A stretch of 64,000 nt of DNA from Botrimarina colliarenosi (GCF_007859955.1 NZ_SJPR01000003.1:124001-188000), one strand, 5' to 3'. Counted from the stretch's first letter, positions 35,596 through 44,769 are shown. A program made the numbers and translations. The notes: a model not told the origin generated them from the sequence alone.

Positions 35596-35750
35596 AACCG
35601 CCAAGACGGCAAGAGCGCCAAGGACCGCCAGAAAGAGAATGCTAGACAGGATTTACGGGATCGACAGGAAAAGAAAGGCAAAGCTCATCCCGTCAATCTT
35701 GTTGATCTCGTCCAAACAACCTGCTTGGCGCTCTTAGCGTCTTGGCGGTT
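35596..35750. repeat. Strand-biased short-word hairpin, element 4
   Basis: The outer arms AACCGCCAAGACGGCAAGAG (from 35596) and the reverse complement (ending 35750) match in 25 of 27 positions. The interior has a second, less perfect pair (ACAGGATTTACGGGAT and ATCCCGTCAATCTTG). It ends 9 bases before the deoxyinosine-glycosylase start. Confidence 0.8.
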
Positions 35751-35759
35751 AATCATTGG

Positions 35760-36275
35760 ATGCTCGCCAGAAGCTTTCCGCCGATCGCCGACGCCCGGGC
35801 GCGGCTCCTCGTGTTGGGGTCGATGCCTGGCGTCGCTTCGCTGACGGCGGGGGCGTACTACGCCCACCCGCGGAACGCCTTCTGGCCGATCATGGGCGAG
35901 TTGTTCGGCGCCGGGCCTGAGCTCCCCTACGAAGCGCGGCGCAAGCGCCTGATCACGGCGGGCGTTGCGGTGTGGGATGTCCTGCAATCGTGCCGGCGCG
36001 AGGGGAGCCTCGACACGGCGATCGAGCGTGAGTCGGAAATCGCGAACGACTTCGCCCCCTTCTTCGCGGATCAACCGGCGCTACGCCTCGTCGCGTTCAA
36101 CGGACAGAAGGCGGAGACGGCGTTCCGGCGGCGCGTGACGCCGATGCTCGACGTGGCGACGACCGCGCGGCTGCGGTTCGTCAGGCTGCCATCAACAAGC
36201 CCGGCTCATGCGGGGCGCACGTTCCATGAAAAACTGGCGGCGTGGCGCGATGGATTGGCGTCCGTCATTAACTAG
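35760..36275 (+). CDS. DNA-deoxyinosine glycosylase (uracil-DNA-glycosylase superfamily)
   Basis: A 171-residue protein from the ATG at 35760. The motif LLVLGSMPGVASLTAGAYYA and the HPRNAFWPIMGELFG stretch match the deoxyinosine/G:U mismatch glycosylase family that removes deaminated bases in DNA repair. The second active-site-type segment is FVRLPSTSPAHAG. Codon usage fits the chromosome. The upstream start at 35742 would be inside a repeat element, so I do not use it. Confidence 0.88.
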   Translation: MLARSFPPIADARARLLVLGSMPGVASLTAGAYYAHPRNAFWPIMGELFGAGPELPYEARRKRLITAGVAVWDVLQSCRREGSLDTAIERESEIANDFAPFFADQPALRLVAFNGQKAETAFRRRVTPMLDVATTARLRFVRLPSTSPAHAGRTFHEKLAAWRDGLASVIN

Positions 36276-38560
36276 ACGACCGCTTCGCCTTCCAGCCGGT
36301 ACGCCTCGTCGAGTTCGGTCGGGCCGCTGATGCTGACGCCCAAGTCGCGTATCAGGCCGTCTTCCAAACTGTAAATCCAGCCGTGGATACACAGCGGCTG
36401 CTCGTTACGCCACGCCTCCTGGACGATCGACGTGTGGCAGACGTTCTTCACCTGTTCCAGCACGTTGAGTTCGCAGAGTCGGTTGACGCGTTCGGGTTGT
36501 GTCGGGAGCGACATCAATTCGTCGAGATATTTCTGCCGGGTGTCGCGGATGTGGCGGAGCCAGTTGTCGATGACGCCGACCGGTTGGTCCCCCAGCGCCG
36601 CCGCGACGCCGCCGCACTTGTAGTGGCCGCAGACGATGATGTGCCGCACCTGCAGCACCTTCACCGCGTACTCGATCACCGATAGGCAGTTGATGTCGGT
36701 ATGCACCACCACGTTCGCAATGTTGCGGTGAACGAAGACCGAGCCGGGGTCGAGCCCGACGATCTGGTTCGCCGGCACGCGGCTGTCGGAGCAGCCGATC
36801 CAGAGGTACTCGGGGGTCTGCTGCTGCGCCAACTCGCTAAAGAAGGCCGGGTCGTCCTCGGCGATTTGGCGGGCCCACTCCCGGTTGTTGTCTAGCAACT
36901 GGGTCAGCACCTGCGCCTTGAGGTTCTTGTTCAGACGGCGGCGGAGCCAGTCGATCCGCTTAATGCGTTTCTTACTGGGGGCGTGGGGGCTCGTCATGCC
37001 CGACCGACGGAACGTTGTGGCGAGGCTGTCCCAGTCCATGACCAGCTTGCCCCCCTTGGCCGCGTGTTGCTTCTCCCAATTCACCAGCATCTCAAGGCAC
37101 GAGTGGTCGACGTAGCTGAGCCGGTCGAGGGGCACATGCAGCTCCGTCGTCGGCGAGACGCGGTCGAGCGCCTCGGCCAGCCGCGGGACCGCCAAGAAGG
37201 TCGCCGCGCCGCGGAGCTTGAGGTTGGTGCGGTTCTCGCCCGGGATCTCTTCGGTCTGGATGTCGATCCGGGCGAAGGTCCACAGCAGCCAGGCCGCGGT
37301 GCAGGCGATGCCGACAACGACGCCCGTCAGCAGATCGACGCCGACCACCAACAGCAGCGTGATGACGCTGATCACCCCTTCGGGATGGCTGACGCGCCAC
37401 AGGCTGCGGATCGCCCGCGGGTTGATAAGCTTCCAGCCGATGTAGACAAGCACTGCCGCGAGGCTCGCCATCGGGATGTAGTTGAGCAGCCAGGGGAGCA
37501 CCGTTACGAAGACCAGCAGCCACAGACCGTGCAGCCAGGCCGACAGACGCGTTCGGCCGCCGGCATCGACGTTGGCCGAGCTGCGGACAATGACGCCCGT
37601 CATCGGCAAGGCGCCGAGGACGCCGCACGTGACGTTGCCGATCCCTTGGGCGAGCAGTTCGCGGTTGTAGTCGGTGCGCGTATGCGACTGCATCTGATCG
37701 ACCGCGGCGCAGCAGAGCATGGTTTCAGCGCTGGCGATGAGGGCCATGGTCACGGCCGCCAGGCCGGCCGCCCGCCAGTCGAGAGTGCTGAGCATCTCAC
37801 GAGTCGGCAGCAGGACGCCGTCGAGCAGGTTGTCGGGAACCACCACGTGCGTGATGTCCCAGCCCATCGTCTTGGTGATCGCCGCGGCGAGGGTCACCGC
37901 GACGACCGGTCCCGGGACAAGCCGCAGCGACTCGAAAGGGACGTACTTCCAGAAGGAGAGCACGAGGATCGTGGCGACGCCAACCGCCGCCGCCAGGTGA
38001 TGGGGCGATCCGTCTAGCGGCACGAGACCGAGCCACAGCGACTGCGGGATCGTCAGCAAGTTGGCGATCCCTTTCTCCCACCCGGCGTCGAGCCATTCAC
38101 GGGCCGCGTCGTGGTCATCGACCATCACGTGGAACTGGCTGGCGAGGATCAACACCCCGATGCCGCTGAGCATCCCTTGGATAACGGCTGGCGAGACGGC
38201 GCGGAAATAGCCGCCGAGCTTGGCGAGTCCCGCAACGATCTGGATCGCCCCCGCGGCGAGGACGACAATGCCGAGGGCGGCGATGCCGAGCTCGGCGATC
38301 ACTTCCGAGACGACGACGAAGAGCCCCGCTGCCGGGCCACTCACTTGCAGCGGCGAGCCGGCGATGGCGCCGACGAGCAGTCCGCCGATGATGCCGGTGA
38401 TGAGCCCCGCGACCGGTGGAGCCCCCGAGGCGGTGGCGATGCCCATGCAGAGCGGCAGGGCGACCAGGAAAACAATGATCGAAGCCGGAAAGTCGGTCCG
38501 TAGAGCGGCAATCCAATCGCTAGGGAATTGCCTCGGGCCGGACGTTGACGAGTTTTTCAT
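36272..38560 (-). CDS. SulP anion transporter fused to STAS and beta-carbonic anhydrase
   Basis: A 762-residue fusion. The SulP transport domain (about 20-420, with about 12 hydrophobic segments, starting FPASIIVFLVALPLCMGIAT) is followed by a STAS-like region (about 445-535; LHVPLDRLSYVDHSCLEMLV). The last 200 residues form a beta-carbonic anhydrase with zinc ligands in WIGCSDSRVPA (Cys and Asp) and IIVCGHYKCGGV (His and Cys). The fusion fits bicarbonate transport coupled with CO2 hydration; this function is known for some SulP-CA proteins and inferred here. It overlaps the preceding gene's end by 4 bases, on the opposite strand. Confidence 0.94.
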   Translation of the reverse strand: MKNSSTSGPRQFPSDWIAALRTDFPASIIVFLVALPLCMGIATASGAPPVAGLITGIIGGLLVGAIAGSPLQVSGPAAGLFVVVSEVIAELGIAALGIVVLAAGAIQIVAGLAKLGGYFRAVSPAVIQGMLSGIGVLILASQFHVMVDDHDAAREWLDAGWEKGIANLLTIPQSLWLGLVPLDGSPHHLAAAVGVATILVLSFWKYVPFESLRLVPGPVVAVTLAAAITKTMGWDITHVVVPDNLLDGVLLPTREMLSTLDWRAAGLAAVTMALIASAETMLCCAAVDQMQSHTRTDYNRELLAQGIGNVTCGVLGALPMTGVIVRSSANVDAGGRTRLSAWLHGLWLLVFVTVLPWLLNYIPMASLAAVLVYIGWKLINPRAIRSLWRVSHPEGVISVITLLLVVGVDLLTGVVVGIACTAAWLLWTFARIDIQTEEIPGENRTNLKLRGAATFLAVPRLAEALDRVSPTTELHVPLDRLSYVDHSCLEMLVNWEKQHAAKGGKLVMDWDSLATTFRRSGMTSPHAPSKKRIKRIDWLRRRLNKNLKAQVLTQLLDNNREWARQIAEDDPAFFSELAQQQTPEYLWIGCSDSRVPANQIVGLDPGSVFVHRNIANVVVHTDINCLSVIEYAVKVLQVRHIIVCGHYKCGGVAAALGDQPVGVIDNWLRHIRDTRQKYLDELMSLPTQPERVNRLCELNVLEQVKNVCHTSIVQEAWRNEQPLCIHGWIYSLEDGLIRDLGVSISGPTELDEAYRLEGEAVV

Positions 38561-38612
38561 AGGTGTAGTGTTTCCAGCCGCTGATGCTATAGCAACAGCG
38601 ATTCGCCCCGGT

Positions 38613-39191
38613 TCAGCGTTTAAGCCGCTCTTCAGCCTTCTCTAGGAGTCGAAGGACACTTTCCTCTTGAGTGAGCTTACGGAGATCGTTGGGCGTATAC
38701 CAAGCGAGCGCGTGGGACTCGTCGCTGAGGCTCACAGCGTCGTCGCCGACCGCTTGGAGCAGGAAGCGGATGTCGTGGTGCTCGTGGGCGTCATCAATCA
38801 GATTGCCCTCCGCGTCGTACCGGGCGGGGATGACGTGGACGTCGATATCGAGCACTTCGACCCCCGCGGCGTCGGTCACGACGCGGAGCGATTGGAGACC
38901 CGTCTCCTCCTCCGCCTCGCGGAACGCGACCGACCGCAAATCGGCATCGCCGTCGGCGTGGCCGCCCGGCTGCAGCCACTTGCCGAGCTTGCGGTGCAGC
39001 AGGAGGAGGTGCCGCTGGCCGTCGCAAGAGACGACCCACGCCGAGCCGGTCAGATGCCCCGGCCGGCAGGTCCGCTCGAAACAGTCGGCGTGCTCGTCAA
39101 CCAGCCGGAGGATCCGATCCGCCACCGGGGCTTCCGAAGGATTCGCCGATCGGTAGGCCTGCAGGAGTTGTCGCAGCGGTTCGCGGTGCAT
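38613..39191 (-). CDS. NUDIX hydrolase
   Basis: A 192-residue NUDIX protein. The box is GGHADGDADLRSVAFREAEE (then ETGL); REAEEETGL keeps the metal-binding glutamates, while the first Glu of the consensus is replaced by Ala, as is known in related subfamilies. Hydrolyses an unknown nucleoside diphosphate derivative. The ATG overlaps the stop of the lipoate-ligase-like gene (TGATG), so the two are translationally coupled. Confidence 0.9.
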   Translation of the reverse strand: MHREPLRQLLQAYRSANPSEAPVADRILRLVDEHADCFERTCRPGHLTGSAWVVSCDGQRHLLLLHRKLGKWLQPGGHADGDADLRSVAFREAEEETGLQSLRVVTDAAGVEVLDIDVHVIPARYDAEGNLIDDAHEHHDIRFLLQAVGDDAVSLSDESHALAWYTPNDLRKLTQEESVLRLLEKAEERLKR

Positions 39192-39913
39192 CAGCGGAGC
39201 TCATTCCAACCGGGCTGGGCGTACTTGTCAGCAACGAGGCCGTTGGCCGCTTCGACCACTTCCGTTGTGAGCGTGGCGGGGCTCGCCGACCAACCGGTCC
39301 CGACCTCTTCAACCAGCGCGGATCGTTCGACAGCGAGGTTCGTGAGGAACGCCTCGTGGCCACGGCGCTCTCGATAGTCGGGCTGTCGCGGCGGGGTCCG
39401 TAACAGCCGTCCGACCCGCGGCAGATCGAAGTCGTACAGCAGGGTGCCGTGGTAGAGCAACCGGCTGCGGACCCGGCGGACGCTGTTGCCCGAGAACTTG
39501 CGGAGCCCGTCGGGGCGTTTGACGGCGAGATCGCTCGTGCCGGCGATCGACACCGACGCGTCGAGCGGCCGGAGGGCCTCCACCATCTGGCCGAGGACGA
39601 AGCGGTGGGCCTTGGTGAGGTCGAGCAGTTCGGGCCGCTTTGTCAGGTCGAGAACGACCGCGTACATCAAGCAACCCGGACCGGTGAGGATCGTCGCCCC
39701 GCCACTTACGCGGCGGAGAATCGGGACCCCGGCGTCACGACACGCCTCGGCGTGGGCCTCTTCGGCGTGGCGGGACGAACGACCGAGCACGACCATCCAG
39801 GTGGGCGACTCCCACAGACGCAGCGCCTCTTCGCCCGAGGCGTCGAACAACAGCGCCTCGTCGAGGGCGAGGTTCTCGGCGGGCGTCGGCATCGTGACGT
39901 CGAACAGACGCAT
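39191..39913 (-). CDS. Lipoate-protein ligase A-like protein (biotin/lipoate ligase fold)
   Basis: A 240-residue member of the LplA family from the ATG at 39913 (MRLFDVTMPTPAENLALDEA). Family motifs are VPILRRVSGGATILTGPGCL (the RRxSGG substrate-binding turn), GTSDLAVKRPDGLRKFSGNS (the lysine region that binds lipoyl-AMP) and LLYHGTLLYDFDL. It attaches lipoate or octanoate to lipoyl domains, or acts as a transferase; the sequence cannot tell which. The stop overlaps the NUDIX start. Confidence 0.88.
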   Translation of the reverse strand: MRLFDVTMPTPAENLALDEALLFDASGEEALRLWESPTWMVVLGRSSRHAEEAHAEACRDAGVPILRRVSGGATILTGPGCLMYAVVLDLTKRPELLDLTKAHRFVLGQMVEALRPLDASVSIAGTSDLAVKRPDGLRKFSGNSVRRVRSRLLYHGTLLYDFDLPRVGRLLRTPPRQPDYRERRGHEAFLTNLAVERSALVEEVGTGWSASPATLTTEVVEAANGLVADKYAQPGWNELR

Positions 39914-40205
39914 GGGCCAATGCGAGGAAGGGGCGGGGGAGGGGCGGGTGGTGCGGGTTGCGCGGACTGGGGTGAGTGTAGGGCGGCCGGGCCAAGGTGT
40001 CTTGTGCTGTCGGTTGGGCCCCCTAGCTTGCCCGAGCGATTCAACCAATCACGAGGGTGAGAAAATCCGCTCCGCTAGCGGTTCTAACGAGGGAAATTGA
40101 TTTGCCGCCCACGGTTTGGCGCCACAGACTCTCTATGAGCCATGGAGCCGGGGTACGCGCGAATGGTCGCGTCGGCTTCAGGGCGATTTGCTTATCGGTA
40201 CGGTG

Positions 40206-41372
40206 ATGAAGACTTTCCGCCTGAGCTTGGCCTTGCTTTTCGTTGTTTCCCCGACCGCCGTTGGCGGCCAGGAAATCGGCGCCTGCGATTCCTGCGCGCC
40301 GGCTTACCGCATGGAGTGCCAGACCATTTACGAAGAGCGGCAAGCCACCTGCTACCGCCCCGTCACCGAGACGGTCTACCAGCAGTGCGAGGTGACGCGG
40401 CAGGTCCCCGTCTATGAGACCCGTAAATTAGAGCGTCATTACACGGTGATGCGTCCCGTTACCGAAACCAGCGTCCGCGAAGAGCGGTACTGCGTCCAAC
40501 GGCCCGTCTACGAGACGCGCTACCGCGACGCCAGCTACGACCGCGTGCGGAACATCGTCGAGACCTCTTACCGCGACGAGTGCTACACCGTCCAGCGGCC
40601 CGTTTACGAGACCCGCGAACGAGTCGAACACTACAACGTTCAACGCCCGGTCTGCGAGACCGTGATGCAGCCGCGCTACCAGACGGTGATGCGGCCGGTG
40701 ACTTCCTATCAGTCGCAGGTCATCGATCAGGGCGGGTATGTCGATCAAGTCGCCGTCACGCCCGGCTCGAAGTCGTGGCCGCACCTGAGTTGGATGTCGC
40801 GTCAGCAGACGATCGACCCGCTGACGGGGCAGATCCAGACGATCCGCCCTGGCTTGGCTTGGGTGAGCACCGAGAAGCCCCCGGTCCAGCAAGTCCAGCG
40901 TGTCTGGAAGCCGAACCTTGTGGCGGTTCAAACACCGGTGACGAGCTACGTACCCCAGCAAGTCGTCGAGCAAGTTCCGACCCAAGTCACTCGGATGGTG
41001 ACGGAGCAACAATCCCGTCGCGTCCCGGTGCAGGTCTGCCGCATGGTGACCGAGCAGAAGACGCGGCGCGTGCCGGTGGAGACTTGCCGGCAGGTTGTCG
41101 AGCGTGTCGAGCGGAAGGTGCCGGTGCAAGTTTGCCGGATGGTGACCGAACAAAAGGTCCGCCGCGTCCCCGTGACGACCTGCAAGATGGTCGCCGAGAA
41201 GCGGGTCGAGCCCGTGGAGATCCGCGTCTGTCGGTTGGTCGATAAGACCGAGAGCGTCCAGGTTCCTAAGACGGTCACTCGTATGGAGCCGGTCACCTAC
41301 ACCTACCGGGTCCCGAAGACCGTCATGGTCCGCCGACCCATCGAGGCGCCGACCTGCGACGTTTGCAGCTAG
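40206..41372 (+). CDS. YTV-type repeat cell-envelope protein
   Basis: A 388-residue exported protein with signal peptide (MKTFRLSLALLFVVSPTAVG). The rest is repeats of about 20-30 residues with paired tyrosine/valine and cysteine, such as VQRPVYETRYRDASYDRVRN, VPVQVCRMVTEQKTRRVPVE and VPVQVCRMVTEQKVRRVPV. This matches the YTV motif family reported from planctomycete cell walls. Regular cysteines could crosslink the protein. A structural role in the envelope is inferred. Confidence 0.85.
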   Translation: MKTFRLSLALLFVVSPTAVGGQEIGACDSCAPAYRMECQTIYEERQATCYRPVTETVYQQCEVTRQVPVYETRKLERHYTVMRPVTETSVREERYCVQRPVYETRYRDASYDRVRNIVETSYRDECYTVQRPVYETRERVEHYNVQRPVCETVMQPRYQTVMRPVTSYQSQVIDQGGYVDQVAVTPGSKSWPHLSWMSRQQTIDPLTGQIQTIRPGLAWVSTEKPPVQQVQRVWKPNLVAVQTPVTSYVPQQVVEQVPTQVTRMVTEQQSRRVPVQVCRMVTEQKTRRVPVETCRQVVERVERKVPVQVCRMVTEQKVRRVPVTTCKMVAEKRVEPVEIRVCRLVDKTESVQVPKTVTRMEPVTYTYRVPKTVMVRRPIEAPTCDVCS

Positions 41373-41460
41373 GCTCCTGCGACGACCGAGCGTGTTGACG
41401 CGGAGGCCGACACCGGGAAGACTCGCGGCTGACTTTCCTTAGCCGCTGCGAGCCATCCCG

Positions 41461-42621
41461 TTGCCGACCGAAGCTGTCGATCCGCCGACTGACGCCCTCA
41501 CTGGCCGCCGTGTGCGTCTGGTAGGCCGATTCGCTAGTGTCTCCCGCCGCGAGACCGCCGCCGCGGTCCAGCGGCGTGGCGGCGCCATCGACGACGACCA
41601 CCCCGATTTGATCGTCGTCGGGGAGGACGCCTCGCCCTCGGATCGCTCTACGGCGGCCGCTTTCGCCAAGGCGGCCGGCGTCGAGTGCATCGCCGAGACC
41701 GAACTCTGGCGCCGGCTTGGCCTCGTCGAAGATGGCCGCGGCGTGCGGCGGCTTTACTCGCCGGCCATGCTCGCCGACTTGGTGGCGGCGCCGGTTGGCG
41801 CCGTGCGTCGCTGGGCGCGGCGAGGCTTGATCCAGCCTGCGTGTTGGGTGCAGCGACTGGCCTACTTCGACTTCGAGGAGGCTCGCATCGCCCAACTCCT
41901 CGCGGACTTGCTCGACCAGGGCAGCACCCTCGCAGAGATCGACCGCCTCGCCGACCGGCTGGCCGCGGCCTTTCCGGACGTTCCGCGGCCGCTTAGCGAC
42001 TTGTCGTTGGTCGTGACGGATGGCGAGCTTCTGCTCCGCACCGACGAGGCGCTACGGGAAACGACCGGGCAGCGGCGGCTCGACTTCGAGGCCGATTCCG
42101 ATCGCGACTCCGATCCCGACCACGACGCCGAGCCGGCGCCAGTCGTCTTGCGGATGCCCGATCCGCTCGACGGGGCTCCGGCCAGCCGTCGCGACATGGC
42201 TTGGCGGCGGAGCGACGAGGGCGACCTCGTCGGGGCGATCGCCGCCTGGCGGCTCGCGATGCTCGAGTCGCCACCCACCTCCGACGACCATTTTGTCCTG
42301 GCCGAATGGCTCTACGCGGACGGACAGCCGGTTGCGGCGCGCGAGCGGTACTACGCCGTTCTCGAACTGGACCCCGACCACCTCGAGGCCCGGGTCAACT
42401 TGGGCTGTGTCCTCAGCGACCTGGGCGACCACGAGCTCGCCGCCGCAGCCGTCATGGGGGCGATCGAGCAGCACGATGGCTATGCCGACGCCCACTACCA
42501 CCTCGCCCGAATCCACCAACGTCAGGGCGACTTTGCCGCCGCGGCGCCGCATTGGCGGCGTTTTCTCGAGATCGCCCCGGAGAGCCCCTGGGCCCAAGCG
42601 GCGCGCGATGCGTTAGAATGA
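41461..42621 (+). CDS. BRCT-like / MerR-type HTH / TPR fusion protein
   Basis: A 386-residue protein starting at TTG 41461. Residues about 13-90 look like a BRCT domain (LTGRRVRLVGRFASVSRRET, AAAVQRRGGAIDDDHPDLIV). Residues about 95-165 are a MerR-type HTH (YSPAMLADLVAAPVGAVRRW, ARRGLIQPACWVQRLAYFDF, EARIAQLLADLLDQGSTLAE). Residues about 245-386 are TPRs (AWRRSDEGDLVGAIAAWRLA, HLEARVNLGCVLSDLGDHEL, YADAHYHLARIHQRQGDFAA). An acidic linker lies between. A DNA-binding scaffold role is inferred; known from planctomycetes only as predicted proteins to my knowledge. Confidence 0.8.
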   Translation: MPTEAVDPPTDALTGRRVRLVGRFASVSRRETAAAVQRRGGAIDDDHPDLIVVGEDASPSDRSTAAAFAKAAGVECIAETELWRRLGLVEDGRGVRRLYSPAMLADLVAAPVGAVRRWARRGLIQPACWVQRLAYFDFEEARIAQLLADLLDQGSTLAEIDRLADRLAAAFPDVPRPLSDLSLVVTDGELLLRTDEALRETTGQRRLDFEADSDRDSDPDHDAEPAPVVLRMPDPLDGAPASRRDMAWRRSDEGDLVGAIAAWRLAMLESPPTSDDHFVLAEWLYADGQPVAARERYYAVLELDPDHLEARVNLGCVLSDLGDHELAAAAVMGAIEQHDGYADAHYHLARIHQRQGDFAAAAPHWRRFLEIAPESPWAQAARDALE

Positions 42622-42751
42622 GAGAATCGCCCGCCGCAAACCTAGTTGGCGGCAGACCTTGCAACGCGGGCCGCGTCGCTTAGCTTGGTGAGGCGACCGA
42701 ACGCCGCAGGGCCGTATCCCGGCGGCGACCACGTCCTCCCTTGGGCGGAAG

Positions 42752-44092
42752 ATGAGCGAACTGCTCTTCCATTACGAGCGAGTTAATCCCAACTCCTGGG
42801 CTTACCTCTCTTCGCTGCTGACGATCGCGTTGTTCTTTAAGTTCAACCGCATCTTTTGCATGCGCAATCTCGACCTACTGCTGGTCGTGCTCTTGGCGCC
42901 GGGCCTGATCTGCATCGAGCAAGCCCTGCGGGGCCAGGCCGACAGCTCCGTCGAGCGGATCGGGTACCTATGGCTGCTGGCCGTCAACGGCATGCTGCTG
43001 GTGCGGATGCTGTACGACGCCTCGATGGTCCGACGGCCGCTGCTCGAGCCCAACATGACCGGCGGGGGGCTCAGCTTCCTCGGCATTTCGCTGATGGCGT
43101 TTCTCGCCGCGAACGTGATGACCGGAAAGCCCGACCCCTCCGACTTGATCGCCGTGCAGCGCGCCGAGCACCTCAGCCAGCGCGAGGCGTCGGAAGTCGA
43201 ACACAACACACTCAGCACCCACGGCCCCGGTTTCACGCTGCTGCTGATGCTGCCGCACGTCTCGACGCGGGCGCTGGTCGCCGACGAGGCGCCCGTCGAC
43301 GGAGACCGGGCCGAGGCCGCTGCCTTCGACGACACCCAGCGGAACGTCTTGACCGCCCAGCTGATGGCGATCTTTTGCCAGGTGATGATCATCCTCGGCA
43401 TGCTGATGATCGCGAAGGACCATTTCGGCAACCTCCAACTCGGCCTCGCAGCGGCGACCCTCTACTTGCTGCTGCCGTACACGGCGCTCTGGACCGGCAA
43501 CGTGACGCACGCCCTGCCGGCGGCGCTGCTGGTCTGGACCGCGTACTTCTACCGCCGGCCCGCCATCGCGGGATCGCTGCTCGGCCTCGCTTGCGGGGCG
43601 ATCTACTACCCCTTCGCCCTGCTGCCGCTATGGACGGCGTTCTACTGGCGTCGCGGGGTGGGGCGGTTCACGACCGGCGTGCTGCTGACGCTCGGCGTCC
43701 TGGTGGCGACGCTCATCTTCACGTCGACCGACGCGGCCATGTTCTTCGACCGCTTGAAGCAGATGTTCGGCCTCCGGCTGCCGGCGATGGACGAGCTCAG
43801 CGGCGTCTGGGCCTTCTGGAACGGCTGGTACCGGGTGCCGATCCTGCTGGGCTTCATCGGCTTGAGCTTCAGCTTCGCCCTCTGGCCGGCGCAGAAGAAC
43901 CTCGCCACATTGCTAAGCGGCACCGCGGCGCTGATGCTCGGCGTGCAGTTCTGGCACGCCCACAGCGGCGGCCTCGCCTTGGCGTGGTACCTGCCGCTCC
44001 TGCTGCTGACAGTCTTCCGCCCAAACCTCGAGGACCACGTCGCCGGCACCGTCGTCGCGCCGAGCCGATGGGAAACCCCCGCCGCGGCGTAG
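42752..44092 (+). CDS. Polytopic membrane protein of unknown function
   Basis: A 446-residue protein with about ten hydrophobic segments (WAYLSSLLTIALFFKF, LLLVVLLAPGLICIEQAL, LTAQLMAIFCQVMIILGMLM, PALLVWTAYFY-like). A hydrophilic, acidic extracytoplasmic loop lies at residues about 130-195. The long-range pattern is like GT-C glycosyltransferase or oligosaccharide-translocase membrane proteins, but I see no catalytic motif. The start ATG is at 42752. The TAG stop codon is the head of a degenerate REP-like element. Function unknown. Confidence 0.8.
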   Translation: MSELLFHYERVNPNSWAYLSSLLTIALFFKFNRIFCMRNLDLLLVVLLAPGLICIEQALRGQADSSVERIGYLWLLAVNGMLLVRMLYDASMVRRPLLEPNMTGGGLSFLGISLMAFLAANVMTGKPDPSDLIAVQRAEHLSQREASEVEHNTLSTHGPGFTLLLMLPHVSTRALVADEAPVDGDRAEAAAFDDTQRNVLTAQLMAIFCQVMIILGMLMIAKDHFGNLQLGLAAATLYLLLPYTALWTGNVTHALPAALLVWTAYFYRRPAIAGSLLGLACGAIYYPFALLPLWTAFYWRRGVGRFTTGVLLTLGVLVATLIFTSTDAAMFFDRLKQMFGLRLPAMDELSGVWAFWNGWYRVPILLGFIGLSFSFALWPAQKNLATLLSGTAALMLGVQFWHAHSGGLALAWYLPLLLLTVFRPNLEDHVAGTVVAPSRWETPAAA

Positions 44093-44213
44093 GGTCAGAT
44101 TTGCGGACCGTAGTGCATGGCGTTTCACCACCGCCAGCGGTGGTGATTACGATAAGCGGACGGTGACCCTGCTGCTTCTGACCTCCAACCACGGTCCGGG
44201 CAGCGGACCCTAC
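44089..44213. repeat. REP-like pair upstream of the RAYT gene, family A (44089-44109 degenerate, 44193-44213)
   Basis: The left copy reads TAGGGTCAGATTTGCGGACC with changes in its centre; its TAG is the stop codon of the membrane-protein gene. The right copy, in the opposite orientation, ends one base before the RAYT start codon. The spacer holds CACCACCGCC...GGTGGTG, which can pair. Confidence 0.8.
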
Positions 44214-44214
44214 G

Positions 44215-44769
44215 ATGCCGAACTACCGTCGGTGTTTTGTTGAGGGCGGAACCTACTTTTTCACGGTTAAGACTGAGGCCAATCACCCGATCTTTGCGTC
44301 GGACGCTCAAGCGACGTTGTTGGGCGTGGTGATGCGAGAAGCGCGTGAGCGCTGGCCTTTTGAGACGGTTGCGTCGGTCCTCCTTCCCGATCATTTCCAC
44401 GCGATATGGACTCTGCCCGCCGGCGACAGCGACTACTCAAAGCGGTGGGCGTGGATCAAGAAGGAGTTCACCAAGCGGCACCTTAAGGCCGGCGGCGCCG
44501 AGCAACCTGTCAGCCAATCACGCCAAGAGAACCGGCGTCGCGGTATTTGGCAGCGACGTTTCTGGGAGCATCTCGTCGAAGGCGAGACCGAACTCGAAGC
44601 GTACGTCGCCTACATCCACTACAACCCCGTGAAGCACGGGTACGCAGCCGCGCCGGGCGAATGGCGATGGACAACGTTCCATCGCTGGGTCGAGAAAGGG
44701 ACCTACTCGCCCGACTGGGGACGGACCGAAACGCCGCCGTCGATCGCAAAGATCGACGGCGGCGAGTAG
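44215..44769 (+). CDS. REP-associated tyrosine transposase (RAYT, Y1 family)
   Basis: A 184-residue single-copy-type transposase. The HUH-related core shows LLPDHFHAIWTLPAGDSDY, with the metal-binding His-x-His motif, and the catalytic tyrosine region in YIHYNPVKHGYAAAPGEWRW. Other RAYT marks are GTYFFTVKTE, KEFTKRHLKAGG and WQRRFWEHLVEGETELEAYV. No IS-type ends surround it; instead REP-like palindromes lie directly on both sides, as known for RAYTs. The stop TAG is part of a REP head. Confidence 0.93.
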   Translation: MPNYRRCFVEGGTYFFTVKTEANHPIFASDAQATLLGVVMREARERWPFETVASVLLPDHFHAIWTLPAGDSDYSKRWAWIKKEFTKRHLKAGGAEQPVSQSRQENRRRGIWQRRFWEHLVEGETELEAYVAYIHYNPVKHGYAAAPGEWRWTTFHRWVEKGTYSPDWGRTETPPSIAKIDGGE

